Of a stretch of DNA of 42,889 nt, positions 1 to 7,659 are shown in pieces. The DNA lies in NCBI GenBank assembly GCA_900754525.1, contig CAAEDE010000022.1, positions 1-42,889 on the forward strand. Direction: 5' to 3'. The translations under genes and the position numbers were made by a program. This DNA comes from an uncultured Collinsella sp. GTDB taxonomy: Bacteria > Actinomycetota > Coriobacteriia > Coriobacteriales > Coriobacteriaceae. The notes under the pieces are model-generated. The model saw nothing but the letters and a program-made list of their open reading frames with translations. It was not told the origin of the DNA and made no database searches. Position 1 is the stretch's first letter. The number at the start of each line of letters is the position of its first letter.

Positions 1-46
1 GGCGATATACGCCGTGATGCGCGACCGGGTGCCCTACCGGGAGTAG
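1..46 (+). CDS. C-terminal end of an unidentified protein (partial)
   Basis: The frame starting at base 2 reads AIYAVMRDRVPYRE and stops at TAG 44-46. Only 14 residues are visible, so no function can be assigned. The ending (a small hydrophobic helix, then M-R-D-x-x-P-Y) resembles the C-termini of IS110-type transposases, but this is a weak resemblance. A strong hairpin terminator follows at 92-132, which supports this being a genuine gene end on the plus strand. Confidence 0.4.
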   Translation, partial: AIYAVMRDRVPYRE

Positions 47-91
47 ACCCGACGGTTGACAAAACTATAGGAACACCCAATGACTGCCTAG

Positions 92-132
92 AAAACGAGC
101 GAGGATCGCGGGACCCTCGCTCGTTTTTGTTT
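92..132. terminator. Bidirectional rho-independent terminator
   Basis: A 13-bp stem (92-104 with 115-127) has a loop of about 10 nt. It is followed on the plus strand by a T-rich run (TTTTTGTTTT), and on the minus strand the stem also ends in TTTT. It lies between convergent genes: the partial gene ending at 46 and topA ending at 156. Confidence 0.85.
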
Positions 133-155
133 TGGGCAATGTTTCGACTGTGCCA

Positions 156-2750
156 TTACTTGTCGGCGGCTGCTTTCTTGGCAGTCGACTTCTTCGCGGT
201 CGTCTTCTTGGCGGCAGTGGCTTTCTTAGCCGTCGTCTTCTTGGCCGCCGTCGTCTTCTTGGCCGTGCTCGCCTTAGTCGTGGTCTTGCGGCCGCGGGCG
301 GGCTTCTTCTCCTTGGTCGGGCAGTCCATGTTGACGCAGATACGCCACGGGCCGCGCGCCGTATTGACCACCACGATGGGGGCGCCGCACTCGGGGCAGG
401 TCTCACCCGTCGCCTCGAGCTTACCGCGCGCCGGCAGAGGATAGCTTACGCCGCAGTCATCGTAGTTGGTGCAGCGGATAAAGCGCTTGCCGCTCTTCTC
501 ACTCTTGTGCGCGATCAGGTCGCCATGACGTCCGGCCTCGGCGCACACCTTGCACTCGCCCACCTTAAGGTCGGGCTCGTAGTTGGTGGGGCACGTGGGG
601 TTCACGCAGATCTCGAAAGCCTTCTGACGGAACGGCTGGCATTTAATGCGCGGCGCGCCGCACTCGGGGCACACGGCCGCCTCGCCCTCGAGCGGACTCA
701 CCTTGACGCCGCTCGGCACCGGATAGGTCACATCGCAGTCGGGCCAGCCCATGCAGCCAATGAAGCTGCCACGGGTCTTGGCGCTCGTCTTCATAACCAG
801 GTCCTTGCCGCACTTGGGGCAAGCTCCCACGCGCGCATCGGCCGTGACGGCGTCGCTGATGGCGTCGCCCAGCTCCTGCGTGTGCTTGAGCAGCTCGTCG
901 AGCACGCCAGCCAGCAGCGCGCGCGAGTGCATCACGACATGCTCTTCGGTATCCTCGCCGCGCTCCACACGGGTCATGTCGCCGTCGAGCTCGCTGGTCA
1001 TATCGGGGCTCGTGATGCGCGGGGCAAACTGCGACAGCGCATCGATGATGGCGATACCCAGCTGGCTCGGCTCAACGGGATCATTTTTGAGATAGCGCAC
1101 GGCGTACAGGCGCTCGATGATGCTCGCGCGCGTGGACTTGGTGCCCAGGCCGCGCTTCTCCATCTCCTGCACGAGCTTGCCCTGGCTGTAGCGCGCGGGC
1201 GGCTCGGTCTGCTTGGCCTCGAGCTTAATGTCGAATACGTCGACCGTATCGCCCTGCTCAAGCGGCGGCATCTGCTCGTCGCGTTTAAGGCCATACGGGT
1301 AGGCCTCGCGGAAACCCGGGGTCACGAGCACATCGCCCGAAGCCACGAACGGCTCACCGTTCACATCGAGCTCGAGCTTGGTGTTCTCGATGGTCGCGGG
1401 ACCCATGAGCGTCGCCAGGAAGCGGCGGGCGATGAGGTCGTAGAGCTTGCGCTGGCCGCCGTCGAGCGTGGACGGATCGCCCTCGCCCGTGGGATAGATA
1501 GGCGGGTGGTCGGTGGTCTCGACTTTGCCGCGCGTAGGCTTCATGGGGCCGGCAAGCACCTTTTTGCATACGGGCGCCAGCGCCGGGTTGATCTTTGCCA
1601 GGTCGCTCACCACGGCGCCCAGATCGAGCGTCGCGGGGTACACGGTATTGTCGACACGCGGGTAGCTGATGAGACCGGCCATGTAGAGGGACTCAGCGAT
1701 GCGCATGGTACGCGCAGGCGAGATGCCCTCGGCCGCGGCGGCAGCCTGCAGCGAGGTGGTCGCAAACGGCGTGGGCGGCTGCTGCTTGCGCGAGCGCTTG
1801 GTCACCGCGGCGACGGTTGCCGTCTTGGCACCGTCAACGTGACCGTACGCCGTCTCAGCAGCATCCTTGTCGGTAAAGCGCGCCGTCTTGTGCGCGATCT
1901 TAAAGCGATCGTCCTCGGCAGCGCCTTGCGCGGCGCCCATGCCACGAATCTGCCAATAGTCCTCGGGCACAAACGCCATGCGCTCGCGTTCGCGCTCGAC
2001 CACCAGGGCAAGCGTCGGCGTCTGCACGCGGCCGGCGGAACGCACGTTGCCAAAGCCGCCAAACTTGGCGAGCGTCAGGTAGCGCGTGAGCACCGCACCC
2101 CAAATGAGGTCGATGTGCTGACGGCTCTCGCCGGCGTCGGCCAGGTTCTGGTCGAGCGAGACGAGATTATCGAAGGCCTGCGTGATCTCGGCCTTGGTAA
2201 ACGAAGAATACTGGGCGCGGGCAACCGGCAAGTCCGGCGCAACCTCGCGCACCTTGTTGAGGGCGTCCGAACCGATCAGTTCGCCCTCGCGATCGAAGTC
2301 CGTAGCGATGATGACGCTGTCGGACTTTTTGGCGAGGTTCTTAAGCGAGCGGATGAGTTCCTTCTCGGCCGGCAGCTTAATGACGGGTGCCCAGGTGAGA
2401 TACGGCAGACTCTCGAGCTTCCAGCCCTTGATGGAGATGCCGTCGGCAAGAAACGGCTTGCGCTTGGTGTCGTAGGGCGGGCGTGCCAGGCCATCGGGCA
2501 TGTCGGCCGGTAGCATCTCGCCGTCCTCGGTAACCGAATACCAGCCCAGCTTTTTATCAAACAGCACGCTGTCGCAAAAATCGGGCGCAAGGATGTGACC
2601 GGCCAGGCCGATGGTCACGCACTCCTCACCCTTCCACTCAAAACGGTAGATTGCGGTGTTGTACACCTTGTCCTTTTTGGGCTTACCCGTGGACAGCCGC
2701 TCGGCAATCTGACGCGCGGCGTCATTTTTCTCGGCGATGATGAGCTTCAA
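156..2750 (-). CDS. topA: DNA topoisomerase, type IA, with zinc fingers and a lysine/alanine-rich tail
   Basis: This enzyme relaxes negatively supercoiled DNA by nicking one strand through a 5'-phosphotyrosine. The 864-residue protein starts with a TOPRIM domain (MKLIIAEKND, acidic motif DFDREGE at 151-157). The active-site tyrosine is Y363 in LISYPRVDN, and the family motif TDHPPIYPTG follows. About four CxxC-type zinc-finger modules occupy roughly 650-810 (CPKCGK, CPECGA, CKVC, CPECGA). The last 49 residues are repeats of AKKTT/AKKAT resembling the histone H1 tail. The start is a TTG at 2750-2748, with AGGAG at 2757-2761 six bases upstream. It is the last gene of the leftward tatA-tatC-hypA-hypB-topA run. 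The family call is firm. The choice between topA and topB-like naming is less certain, since the N-terminal half also resembles topoisomerase III. Confidence 0.93.
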   Translation of the reverse strand: MKLIIAEKNDAARQIAERLSTGKPKKDKVYNTAIYRFEWKGEECVTIGLAGHILAPDFCDSVLFDKKLGWYSVTEDGEMLPADMPDGLARPPYDTKRKPFLADGISIKGWKLESLPYLTWAPVIKLPAEKELIRSLKNLAKKSDSVIIATDFDREGELIGSDALNKVREVAPDLPVARAQYSSFTKAEITQAFDNLVSLDQNLADAGESRQHIDLIWGAVLTRYLTLAKFGGFGNVRSAGRVQTPTLALVVERERERMAFVPEDYWQIRGMGAAQGAAEDDRFKIAHKTARFTDKDAAETAYGHVDGAKTATVAAVTKRSRKQQPPTPFATTSLQAAAAAEGISPARTMRIAESLYMAGLISYPRVDNTVYPATLDLGAVVSDLAKINPALAPVCKKVLAGPMKPTRGKVETTDHPPIYPTGEGDPSTLDGGQRKLYDLIARRFLATLMGPATIENTKLELDVNGEPFVASGDVLVTPGFREAYPYGLKRDEQMPPLEQGDTVDVFDIKLEAKQTEPPARYSQGKLVQEMEKRGLGTKSTRASIIERLYAVRYLKNDPVEPSQLGIAIIDALSQFAPRITSPDMTSELDGDMTRVERGEDTEEHVVMHSRALLAGVLDELLKHTQELGDAISDAVTADARVGACPKCGKDLVMKTSAKTRGSFIGCMGWPDCDVTYPVPSGVKVSPLEGEAAVCPECGAPRIKCQPFRQKAFEICVNPTCPTNYEPDLKVGECKVCAEAGRHGDLIAHKSEKSGKRFIRCTNYDDCGVSYPLPARGKLEATGETCPECGAPIVVVNTARGPWRICVNMDCPTKEKKPARGRKTTTKASTAKKTTAAKKTTAKKATAAKKTTAKKSTAKKAAADK

Positions 2751-2804
2751 AAGAGGCTCCTATCTCGTGTCTCTGCGGCTACGCCCGCCCGTATGGCGGC
2801 CGAT

Positions 2805-3488
2805 TTACGCCCTTGCTTGCTCGATCTGCCCGATGAGCCAATCGCACCAGGCATCCATGCCCTCGCCCTTGCGCGCGCTCACGGCAAACCGCGGCGCCTG
2901 CGGATTGAGGTCATCGAGTGTCTTAGTATACCTATCCATGTCAAAATCGAAAGCCGGGGCCACGTCGACCTTATTGAGCAGCTGCGCGCCAACGTGCTGG
3001 AAGATGCCCGGGTACTTGATGGGCTTGTCGTCGCCCTCGGGCACCGAGAGAATCATGATGGACAGGTTCTCACCCAGGTCAAAGTCGACCGGGCAGACCA
3101 AGTTGCCCACGTTTTCGATAAAGATGACGTCGATGTTTTCCAGACCCACAGCCTGGTCAAACGCGTCAACGGCCTCCATGATCATGTTGCCCTCGAGGTG
3201 GCACAGGCCGCCCGTGTTGATCTGGATGGCGGGCATGCCGGCTTCCTTCATGGTGATGGCGTCGACATCCGAGGCGATATCGCCCTCGATGACGGCACAG
3301 CGCAGGCCGGCCTTGTCACGCAGGCGCTCGTTGGTGCCCAGGATCGTGGTGGTCTTGCCCGAACCGGGGCTCGACAAGACGTTGATCACATAGGTGTTTG
3401 TCTCATTAAATCGCTGACGCAGCTGATCTGCCAGGCGCTCGTTGCGCGACAGAATCGGCGACGCGATATCAATCGTTTTCTCAGCCAT
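2805..3488 (-). CDS. hypB: Hydrogenase/urease nickel incorporation GTPase HypB
   Basis: HypB is a SIMIBI-class GTPase that works with HypA to deliver nickel to the large subunit of [NiFe] hydrogenase. The P-loop is SSPGSGKTT (39-47), the guanine-specificity motif is NKVD, and the conserved metal-site residues are C96-H97 (GGLCHLEG) and C132 (ENVGNLVCP). The N-terminus is short and lacks both the CxxCGC motif of E. coli HypB and any histidine-rich nickel store, so this is the minimal form of 227 residues. AAGGAG lies 8 bases before the ATG. hypA is immediately upstream (55 bp gap) and topA downstream. No hypC, D, E, F or hydrogenase structural gene is in the window, so the rest of the pathway must lie elsewhere if it is present. 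Confidence 0.95.
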   Translation of the reverse strand: MAEKTIDIASPILSRNERLADQLRQRFNETNTYVINVLSSPGSGKTTTILGTNERLRDKAGLRCAVIEGDIASDVDAITMKEAGMPAIQINTGGLCHLEGNMIMEAVDAFDQAVGLENIDVIFIENVGNLVCPVDFDLGENLSIMILSVPEGDDKPIKYPGIFQHVGAQLLNKVDVAPAFDFDMDRYTKTLDDLNPQAPRFAVSARKGEGMDAWCDWLIGQIEQARA

Positions 3489-3543
3489 ACTTAGCGCTCC
3501 TTACTTTGGCCCCTTTATACCCCATCACCAGATGGCTAGCGGG

Positions 3544-3900
3544 CTAATCGTCGGGGGTTTCGATTTCGATACTCGCGATATCGAGCTCGCGGCCGTGCAG
3601 TAGGCGCACGTTGGCACCACCACACTGGGGACAGCGACAGTGGAAGCGATCGTGGTCGAAGACCTCGCCGCAGTCCAGGCATTCACTTTGTGGGTGAATC
3701 TCCTCAACCGCGAGCTCGCAGCCCCGCGTGAGCGGGTCCTCATCGCGAAATGTCTCCCACGCAAAGTCGAGCGCCTCGCGCACAACTTCGGTCATATCCC
3801 CGATACGCAGCGTTACCAAAACGGCGCGCGAGGCCCCCGCCCCACGCGCCGCGCGAATCACTGTATCGAGTATGCCGTTGACAATGCCAACCTCGTGCAT
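3544..3900 (-). CDS. hypA: Hydrogenase maturation nickel metallochaperone HypA
   Basis: This 118-residue protein matches HypA in length and layout. The N-terminal MHEVGI supplies the nickel ligands (Met1, His2, Glu3). A zinc ribbon with two CxxC pairs follows at about 74-94 (ECLDCGEVF, RCPQCGG). It hands nickel to HypB for insertion into [NiFe] hydrogenase. The gene begins only 6 bp after the tatC stop, and its GAGGAG ribosome site lies inside the end of tatC, so translation is likely coupled. The link with tat genes fits the biology, because many [NiFe] hydrogenases are exported folded by Tat. Confidence 0.95.
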   Translation of the reverse strand: MHEVGIVNGILDTVIRAARGAGASRAVLVTLRIGDMTEVVREALDFAWETFRDEDPLTRGCELAVEEIHPQSECLDCGEVFDHDRFHCRCPQCGGANVRLLHGRELDIASIEIETPDD

Positions 3901-3906
3901 ACCGAT

Positions 3907-4698
3907 TTACTCCTCGTCGTCCTCATCGTCCGAGAACAGGTCCAGACGGCTCACAAACAAGCCCTCCTTGCCCTCGCGCGCGGTAATGACCACGCGGGCA
4001 ATGGCGAGCGAAATCTCGTAGAGCGAGAGCAGGGCACCATACATGAGGCCCAGCGTAACGGGCGAGCCGTCGGGCGTAATCACAGCCGAGCCCACAAGCA
4101 GGCCCACGTACACGTAGCGCCAGGCGCCGCGGAAGGCCGCGTAGGACACGATGTGGAAGACGGACAGGTAGAAGATGATGAGCGGCAGCTCAAACGCCAC
4201 GCCAAAGCCGATCATAAAGAGCAGCTCCATGTTGACGTAGTTCTCCAGGTCGGGCAGCGCCGTGGCGACGGCCGAGGTCTCGCCGATAAGCCACTCAAAG
4301 CCCGCCGGGATGATGATGAAATAGCAGAAGATGGCGCCCAGGAAGAACAGCACCGTCGAGGCGAGCACCGTGGGCACGACCCATTTGCGCTCGTTGGGAC
4401 GCAGTGCCGGCAGGAAAAATGCCAGAATCTGCCAGATGATCATGGGCGTGCACATGACCACGGCCATCTTGATGGCCAGCGAGAAGCGCAGGCCAAAGCC
4501 GCCGAGCGTGGTGGTGATGTAGAACTTACCGTCCGGCACAAAGGAGCGGATGGGGTCTTCCAGGATGTCGAGCACCACGGGCGTGGCGAAATACAGCACG
4601 ATGGCGGCGGCAAACACCGACACGACCACGATGGTCAGGCGGCGACGGAGCTCGCCCAGGTGATCGAAGAGCGGCATGCGCGCAGGTCCGATAGGCAT
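3907..4698 (-). CDS. tatC: Twin-arginine translocase subunit TatC
   Basis: TatC is the six-helix membrane receptor for twin-arginine signal peptides. The N-terminal cytoplasmic motif LFDHLGELRRRL (10-21) is diagnostic. The first loop has FxxPALRPNER, and six hydrophobic segments follow across 263 residues. The C-terminus is very acidic (SDDEDDEE). The ATG overlaps the tatA stop by one base (TAATG), which indicates translational coupling with tatA. hypA follows 6 bp downstream. Confidence 0.96.
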   Translation of the reverse strand: MPIGPARMPLFDHLGELRRRLTIVVVSVFAAAIVLYFATPVVLDILEDPIRSFVPDGKFYITTTLGGFGLRFSLAIKMAVVMCTPMIIWQILAFFLPALRPNERKWVVPTVLASTVLFFLGAIFCYFIIIPAGFEWLIGETSAVATALPDLENYVNMELLFMIGFGVAFELPLIIFYLSVFHIVSYAAFRGAWRYVYVGLLVGSAVITPDGSPVTLGLMYGALLSLYEISLAIARVVITAREGKEGLFVSRLDLFSDDEDDEE

Positions 4699-5285
4699 TA
4701 CTCATCGCCTCCCTTCGGTGCATCGGCGGCAGCGGCGTCGTCCTCGGCCTCGAGCTCGCGGGCAAGTTGGTCGACGACGGCCTTGCGCTTGCGGGGACGA
4801 CGGGCGTAGAGGTCGGCCGTCGTGGGCTCTGCCGGCTCGGGCTCGGGCTCCGGTTCTGCAGCAGGCTCAGGCTCGACGACAGGCTCAGCGGCAGCGGCAG
4901 GCTCGGCACCCTCGGCCTCGGACTCCTCAGCAGCACCCTCGCCCTCGGCGGCAGCCTCGCTCGCGGCCTTCTCGGCAGCAAGACGGGCGCGACGCTCGGC
5001 AAAGGTCTCCTTCTTGGCGGGCGCTACCGTCTCGGCGGCATCCTCGTCCGCATCGGAATCGTCATCGACGGCAGCCTTCTTGGGCTTGACCGGAGCCGAA
5101 GCGGCCTCGCTTACCGGATCGATGATCTCGGACTGGACAACCGCCGTCATCTTTTCCTGCGTCTCGCGGAACTGACGGATGGCACGGCCGATCGTACGGC
5201 CCATCTGCGGGAGCTTATCCGGGCCAAACAGCAAAAAGCCGAAGACCACGATGATTGCCAGCTCACCTTCTCCAATACCAAACAC
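4698..5285 (-). CDS. tatA: Sec-independent translocase TatA/TatB family protein with a long acidic tail
   Basis: TatA forms the transport pore of the twin-arginine system. The preferred start is the GTG at 5285-5283: GGAGG (5291-5295) sits 5 bases upstream, and the protein then begins MFGIGEGELAII, as TatA/B proteins do. An open frame extends upstream to 5330 but adds an uncharacteristic leader. One transmembrane helix (about residues 5-22) is followed by FGPDKLPQMGR and an amphipathic helix. A tail of roughly 140 residues rich in Ala, Glu and Pro follows, with EPEP-type repeats. The tail length (195 residues in all) is more like TatB than classical TatA. Since no second TatA/B gene is in the window, it may serve both roles; that is inference. 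Confidence 0.93.
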   Translation of the reverse strand: MFGIGEGELAIIVVFGFLLFGPDKLPQMGRTIGRAIRQFRETQEKMTAVVQSEIIDPVSEAASAPVKPKKAAVDDDSDADEDAAETVAPAKKETFAERRARLAAEKAASEAAAEGEGAAEESEAEGAEPAAAAEPVVEPEPAAEPEPEPEPAEPTTADLYARRPRKRKAVVDQLARELEAEDDAAAADAPKGGDE

Positions 5286-5360
5286 ACATACCTCCAAGGC
5301 TCGATGTGATTCGAGCCCGCACCGCGCCATTCGGCCGGAACTCGTCTATTCATTCGGTCA

Positions 5361-5366
5361 AGTATA
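5361..5366 (-). promoter_or_regulatory. Candidate -10 box upstream of tatA
   Basis: The minus strand reads TATACT here, about 75 bp before the tatA GTG. No convincing -35 hexamer is seen 16-18 bp upstream. A short palindrome, CGGACG...CGTCCG (5372-5389), lies just upstream and could be the end of the STAS transcript or an operator. Confidence 0.4.
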
Positions 5367-5438
5367 GCGCCCGGACGCCAAAACGTCCGAGCGCATCACA
5401 AACATATGCCAAACGGCACGCCCTTTTGGGGACAAAGA

Positions 5439-5753
5439 TTATGCAGCGGTGATCGAAATCTCCTGGTCGACGCCCAACAGCTGAACCACGCGCATCACCG
5501 GGGGCTGCACGTTGACGCAGCTAAAACGCTTACTATGATCAGCTGCGTGGTGTGCGGCGCCCACAAGCACGCCAATGCCCGTCGAATCGATGTAGCTCAC
5601 CTGGGCAAAATCGAGCTCAACGGCCTCAGTGGGCTGCTCGAGCGCCAGGTCGATGGCATTGCGCAGGCTATCGGCGTTAGAGATATCGATCTCACCGGTC
5701 ACCTTAATGGTGTAGAGCTCTGGCGTGGGGTTGGTAGAAATACCCAAATCCAT
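5439..5753 (-). CDS. STAS-domain anti-sigma factor antagonist
   Basis: This is a single 104-residue STAS domain of the SpoIIAA/RsbV type. Such proteins bind an anti-sigma kinase when dephosphorylated and so free an alternative sigma factor. The phosphorylation site is the serine of YIDSTGIGVL (S57). The N-terminal strand (LYTIKVTGEIDISNAD) is typical. AAAGGAG precedes the ATG. No anti-sigma kinase or sigma factor gene is adjacent, so its partner is encoded elsewhere. It lies 66 bp downstream of the aminotransferase gene and could be cotranscribed with it. Confidence 0.9.
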   Translation of the reverse strand: MDLGISTNPTPELYTIKVTGEIDISNADSLRNAIDLALEQPTEAVELDFAQVSYIDSTGIGVLVGAAHHAADHSKRFSCVNVQPPVMRVVQLLGVDQEISITAA

Positions 5754-5819
5754 GTATACGCTCCTTTACGTATCGAAAGTGCGGATAGTACTAGGCGCGG
5801 ACTTGCGGGGCCCTACGCG

Positions 5820-7124
5820 TTAGGCGCGCTCGGTACGCGCAAGCTCGGCAGCGACGAGCTTGACAGCCAGCACCAGCACATCGAGCGCAGCCTCCAGGTC
5901 CTCGACCGTGGGATAGCTCGGCGCGATGCGGATGTTGGTGTCGCGCGGATCCTTGCCATAAGGCCAGGTGGCACCAGCCGGCGTGAGCTTGACGCCCAGG
6001 TCGGCACAAAGCGCGGCGACCTTTTGGGCCGAGCCCTCGGGACCATCGAAGCTCACAAAGTAGCCGCCGCGGGGATGCGTCCAAGTGGCGCAACCCGTAT
6101 CGCCCAGACCCTCGGTGAGCTTGCGCTCAACGGCCTCAAAGCGCGGGCGCAGGAACTCGGCATGCTTTTTCATGTGTTCCTTGACCGCCTCGATGGTGGG
6201 AAGGAAGCGCACGTGGCGCAGCTGGTTGAGCTTATCGGCGCTGATGAGGCCGGCCTTCAGGCGCTTGGAGAACTCCGCGATAACCGCGGGGCTCGCACCG
6301 ATAAAGCCGATGCCGGCGCCCGGGAAGGTGATCTTGGACGTCGAGGCGAATGCCACCACGCGGTCCTCGGTGCCCGCCGCGCGGGCAAGATCGAAGATGT
6401 TGGCGAGCTCGTCGGTCTCGTCGTACAGGTCGTGCACGCAGTAGGCGTTGTCCCAGAAGATGCGGAAATCGGCCGCGGCCGTGGGCATCTCGACCAGGCG
6501 ACGCACAGTGTCCTCGCTAAAGGTGATGCCCGTGGGGTTGGAATACTTGGGCACGCACCAGATGCCCTTGATGGAGTCGTCGGTGGCAACCAGGCGCTCA
6601 ACCTCGTCCATGTCGGGGCCGTTGTCGGTCATCGCGACGGGGACGTTCTCGATGCCCAAGTCGGCGGTGATGCCAAAGTGGCGATCGTAGCCGGGAACGG
6701 GGCACAGGAACTTGACCTTCTTGCCGTCGTGCGCTGCCTCGTAAGCCTCCCAAGGGTCGCTGCCGCACGAGCCGCAACGCCAGAACATACCGGCGATATC
6801 GTGCTCGATCAGCAGGCTCGATGAGCCCAGTACGAGCGTCTGCTCGGCAGGACAACCCAGGAACTCCCCCGCCAGCTTGCGTGCCGAGGGAATGCCCTCG
6901 AAGCAACCGTAGTTGGAGCAGTCGACATTGCCGTCGTGCAGATCGGCATCGGCATTGAGGATATCGAGCATGGGGCGAGAAATGTTCACCTGGGAGGGCG
7001 ACGGCTTGCCGCGCGCCATGTCGAGCGCCAGGCCCTTGGCCTTGACCTCGGCAACCTCGGCTTTAAGCGCCTCGATGGCGGCATCGAGTTCGGTGGTTTC
7101 CATCTTCTGGTAGATCGTCTGCAT
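5820..7124 (-). CDS. Aspartate aminotransferase, MocR-like subgroup (PLP fold type I)
   Basis: This 434-residue PLP enzyme matches the actinobacterial aspartate aminotransferase subgroup (PF12897-like) rather than classic AspC. Visible signatures are MARGKPSPSQ near the N-terminus, YSNPTGITF (about 194-202), FWDNAYCVHDLY with the PLP-binding Asp/Tyr, the Schiff-base lysine K264 in STSKITFPGAG, and the substrate arginine in TNIRIAPSYPT. It should interconvert aspartate/2-oxoglutarate and oxaloacetate/glutamate. The start is supported by AAAGG about 9 bases upstream. A TATACT -10 box lies about 45 bp upstream. The STAS gene follows on the same strand. Confidence 0.88.
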   Translation of the reverse strand: MQTIYQKMETTELDAAIEALKAEVAEVKAKGLALDMARGKPSPSQVNISRPMLDILNADADLHDGNVDCSNYGCFEGIPSARKLAGEFLGCPAEQTLVLGSSSLLIEHDIAGMFWRCGSCGSDPWEAYEAAHDGKKVKFLCPVPGYDRHFGITADLGIENVPVAMTDNGPDMDEVERLVATDDSIKGIWCVPKYSNPTGITFSEDTVRRLVEMPTAAADFRIFWDNAYCVHDLYDETDELANIFDLARAAGTEDRVVAFASTSKITFPGAGIGFIGASPAVIAEFSKRLKAGLISADKLNQLRHVRFLPTIEAVKEHMKKHAEFLRPRFEAVERKLTEGLGDTGCATWTHPRGGYFVSFDGPEGSAQKVAALCADLGVKLTPAGATWPYGKDPRDTNIRIAPSYPTVEDLEAALDVLVLAVKLVAAELARTERA

Positions 7125-7167
7125 GGGGTGCGACCTTTCGCGAAGCGGTACGTTGCAGTTCGTCTAA

Positions 7168-7173
7168 GTATAG
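7168..7173 (-). promoter_or_regulatory. Candidate -10 box for the aspartate aminotransferase gene
   Basis: The minus strand reads TATACT 43 bp upstream of the ATG. The -35 region (CATAAC at 17 bp spacing) is poor, so the assignment rests on the -10 alone. Confidence 0.4.
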
Positions 7174-7274
7174 ACCGCCATCGTCGCAACGTTATGAAGC
7201 CGTGATAGATTAAGTTCATCGCAATCAATTACGAATCGCCGCGCATGCCGGCGTGGGGCGCCCAAGGAGGCACT

Positions 7275-7529
7275 ATGGAGTACGGATCGTTTCAGGCCGA
7301 GGAATTCGGCGACTTGCAGCGCCTGGTCGACGGACTGTTTTACGACCGCCACGCCATCGACCGCCTGGATCTGATCGTACAGGCCGAAATCGTCGACTTG
7401 GCACCCGACCTCATGGAAATCGTGAACCTTTTGCCGCCCGGCTGCTACGATCGCCGGTCGCTGTGCGACCAACTCAACTCCGCCTTGGCTGCCCACGGCT
7501 GGGGCGCCGTCTACGGAACGGTAGAATAA
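7275..7529 (+). CDS. Small hypothetical protein, 84 residues
   Basis: I do not recognise this family. The ATG at 7275 has a near-perfect AAGGAGG (7264-7270) four bases upstream, which decides the start over the upstream ATG at 7245. The protein is acidic and probably helical (MEYGSFQAEEFGDLQRLVDG), with a run of aliphatic residues around DLIVQAEIVDLAPDLMEIVNLLPPG. There is no signal peptide or clear transmembrane helix. It is transcribed divergently from the aspartate aminotransferase and ends just before an inverted repeat and a terminator. The strong ribosome site and balanced codon use argue that it is real. Confidence 0.7.
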   Translation: MEYGSFQAEEFGDLQRLVDGLFYDRHAIDRLDLIVQAEIVDLAPDLMEIVNLLPPGCYDRRSLCDQLNSALAAHGWGAVYGTVE

Positions 7530-7535
7530 CCCCAC

Positions 7536-7591
7536 TCATTGGGGACGTACTTAAATGAATAGAACCACTCATTTAAGTACGTCCCCAATGA
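7536..7591. repeat. Perfect 23-bp inverted repeat, member of a dispersed family
   Basis: Arms 7536-7558 and 7569-7591 are exact reverse complements around a 10-nt spacer. The core reads ATTGGGGACGTACTTAAAT. Diverged copies of the same core occur at 31527-31570 and 33714-33755, and a fragment (CCCAATGACT) at about 77-86. It lies directly after a stop codon and before a terminator, as REP-like elements usually do. Confidence 0.8.
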
Positions 7592-7604
7592 CTACCCAGT
7601 GACT

Positions 7605-7642
7605 AAAACGCCGCCTGTGATGGTGTTCACAGGCGGCGTTTT
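7605..7642. terminator. Bidirectional terminator between the small gene and nhaA
   Basis: A 16-bp perfect stem (7605-7620 with 7627-7642) encloses a 6-nt loop. It begins with AAAA and ends with TTTT, so it can terminate both the plus-strand small gene and the minus-strand nhaA. Confidence 0.9.
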
Positions 7643-7659
7643 CAAACTTGTATGTGCCC

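Noticed and set aside
160..300. CRISPR-like direct repeats
   Set aside because: The repeats are in-frame codon repeats of the topoisomerase tail with no spacers; no CRISPR array or cas gene is in the window.
132..2513. Long open frame (793 codons) on the plus strand opposite topA
   Set aside because: It is antisense to a full, motif-rich topoisomerase gene. The frame is open only because of high GC codon bias, and the product is an Ala/Arg/Leu-rich sequence without family features.
5406..6824. Plus-strand open frame opposite the STAS and aminotransferase genes
   Set aside because: It spans two real minus-strand genes and their spacer and shows no recognisable domain.
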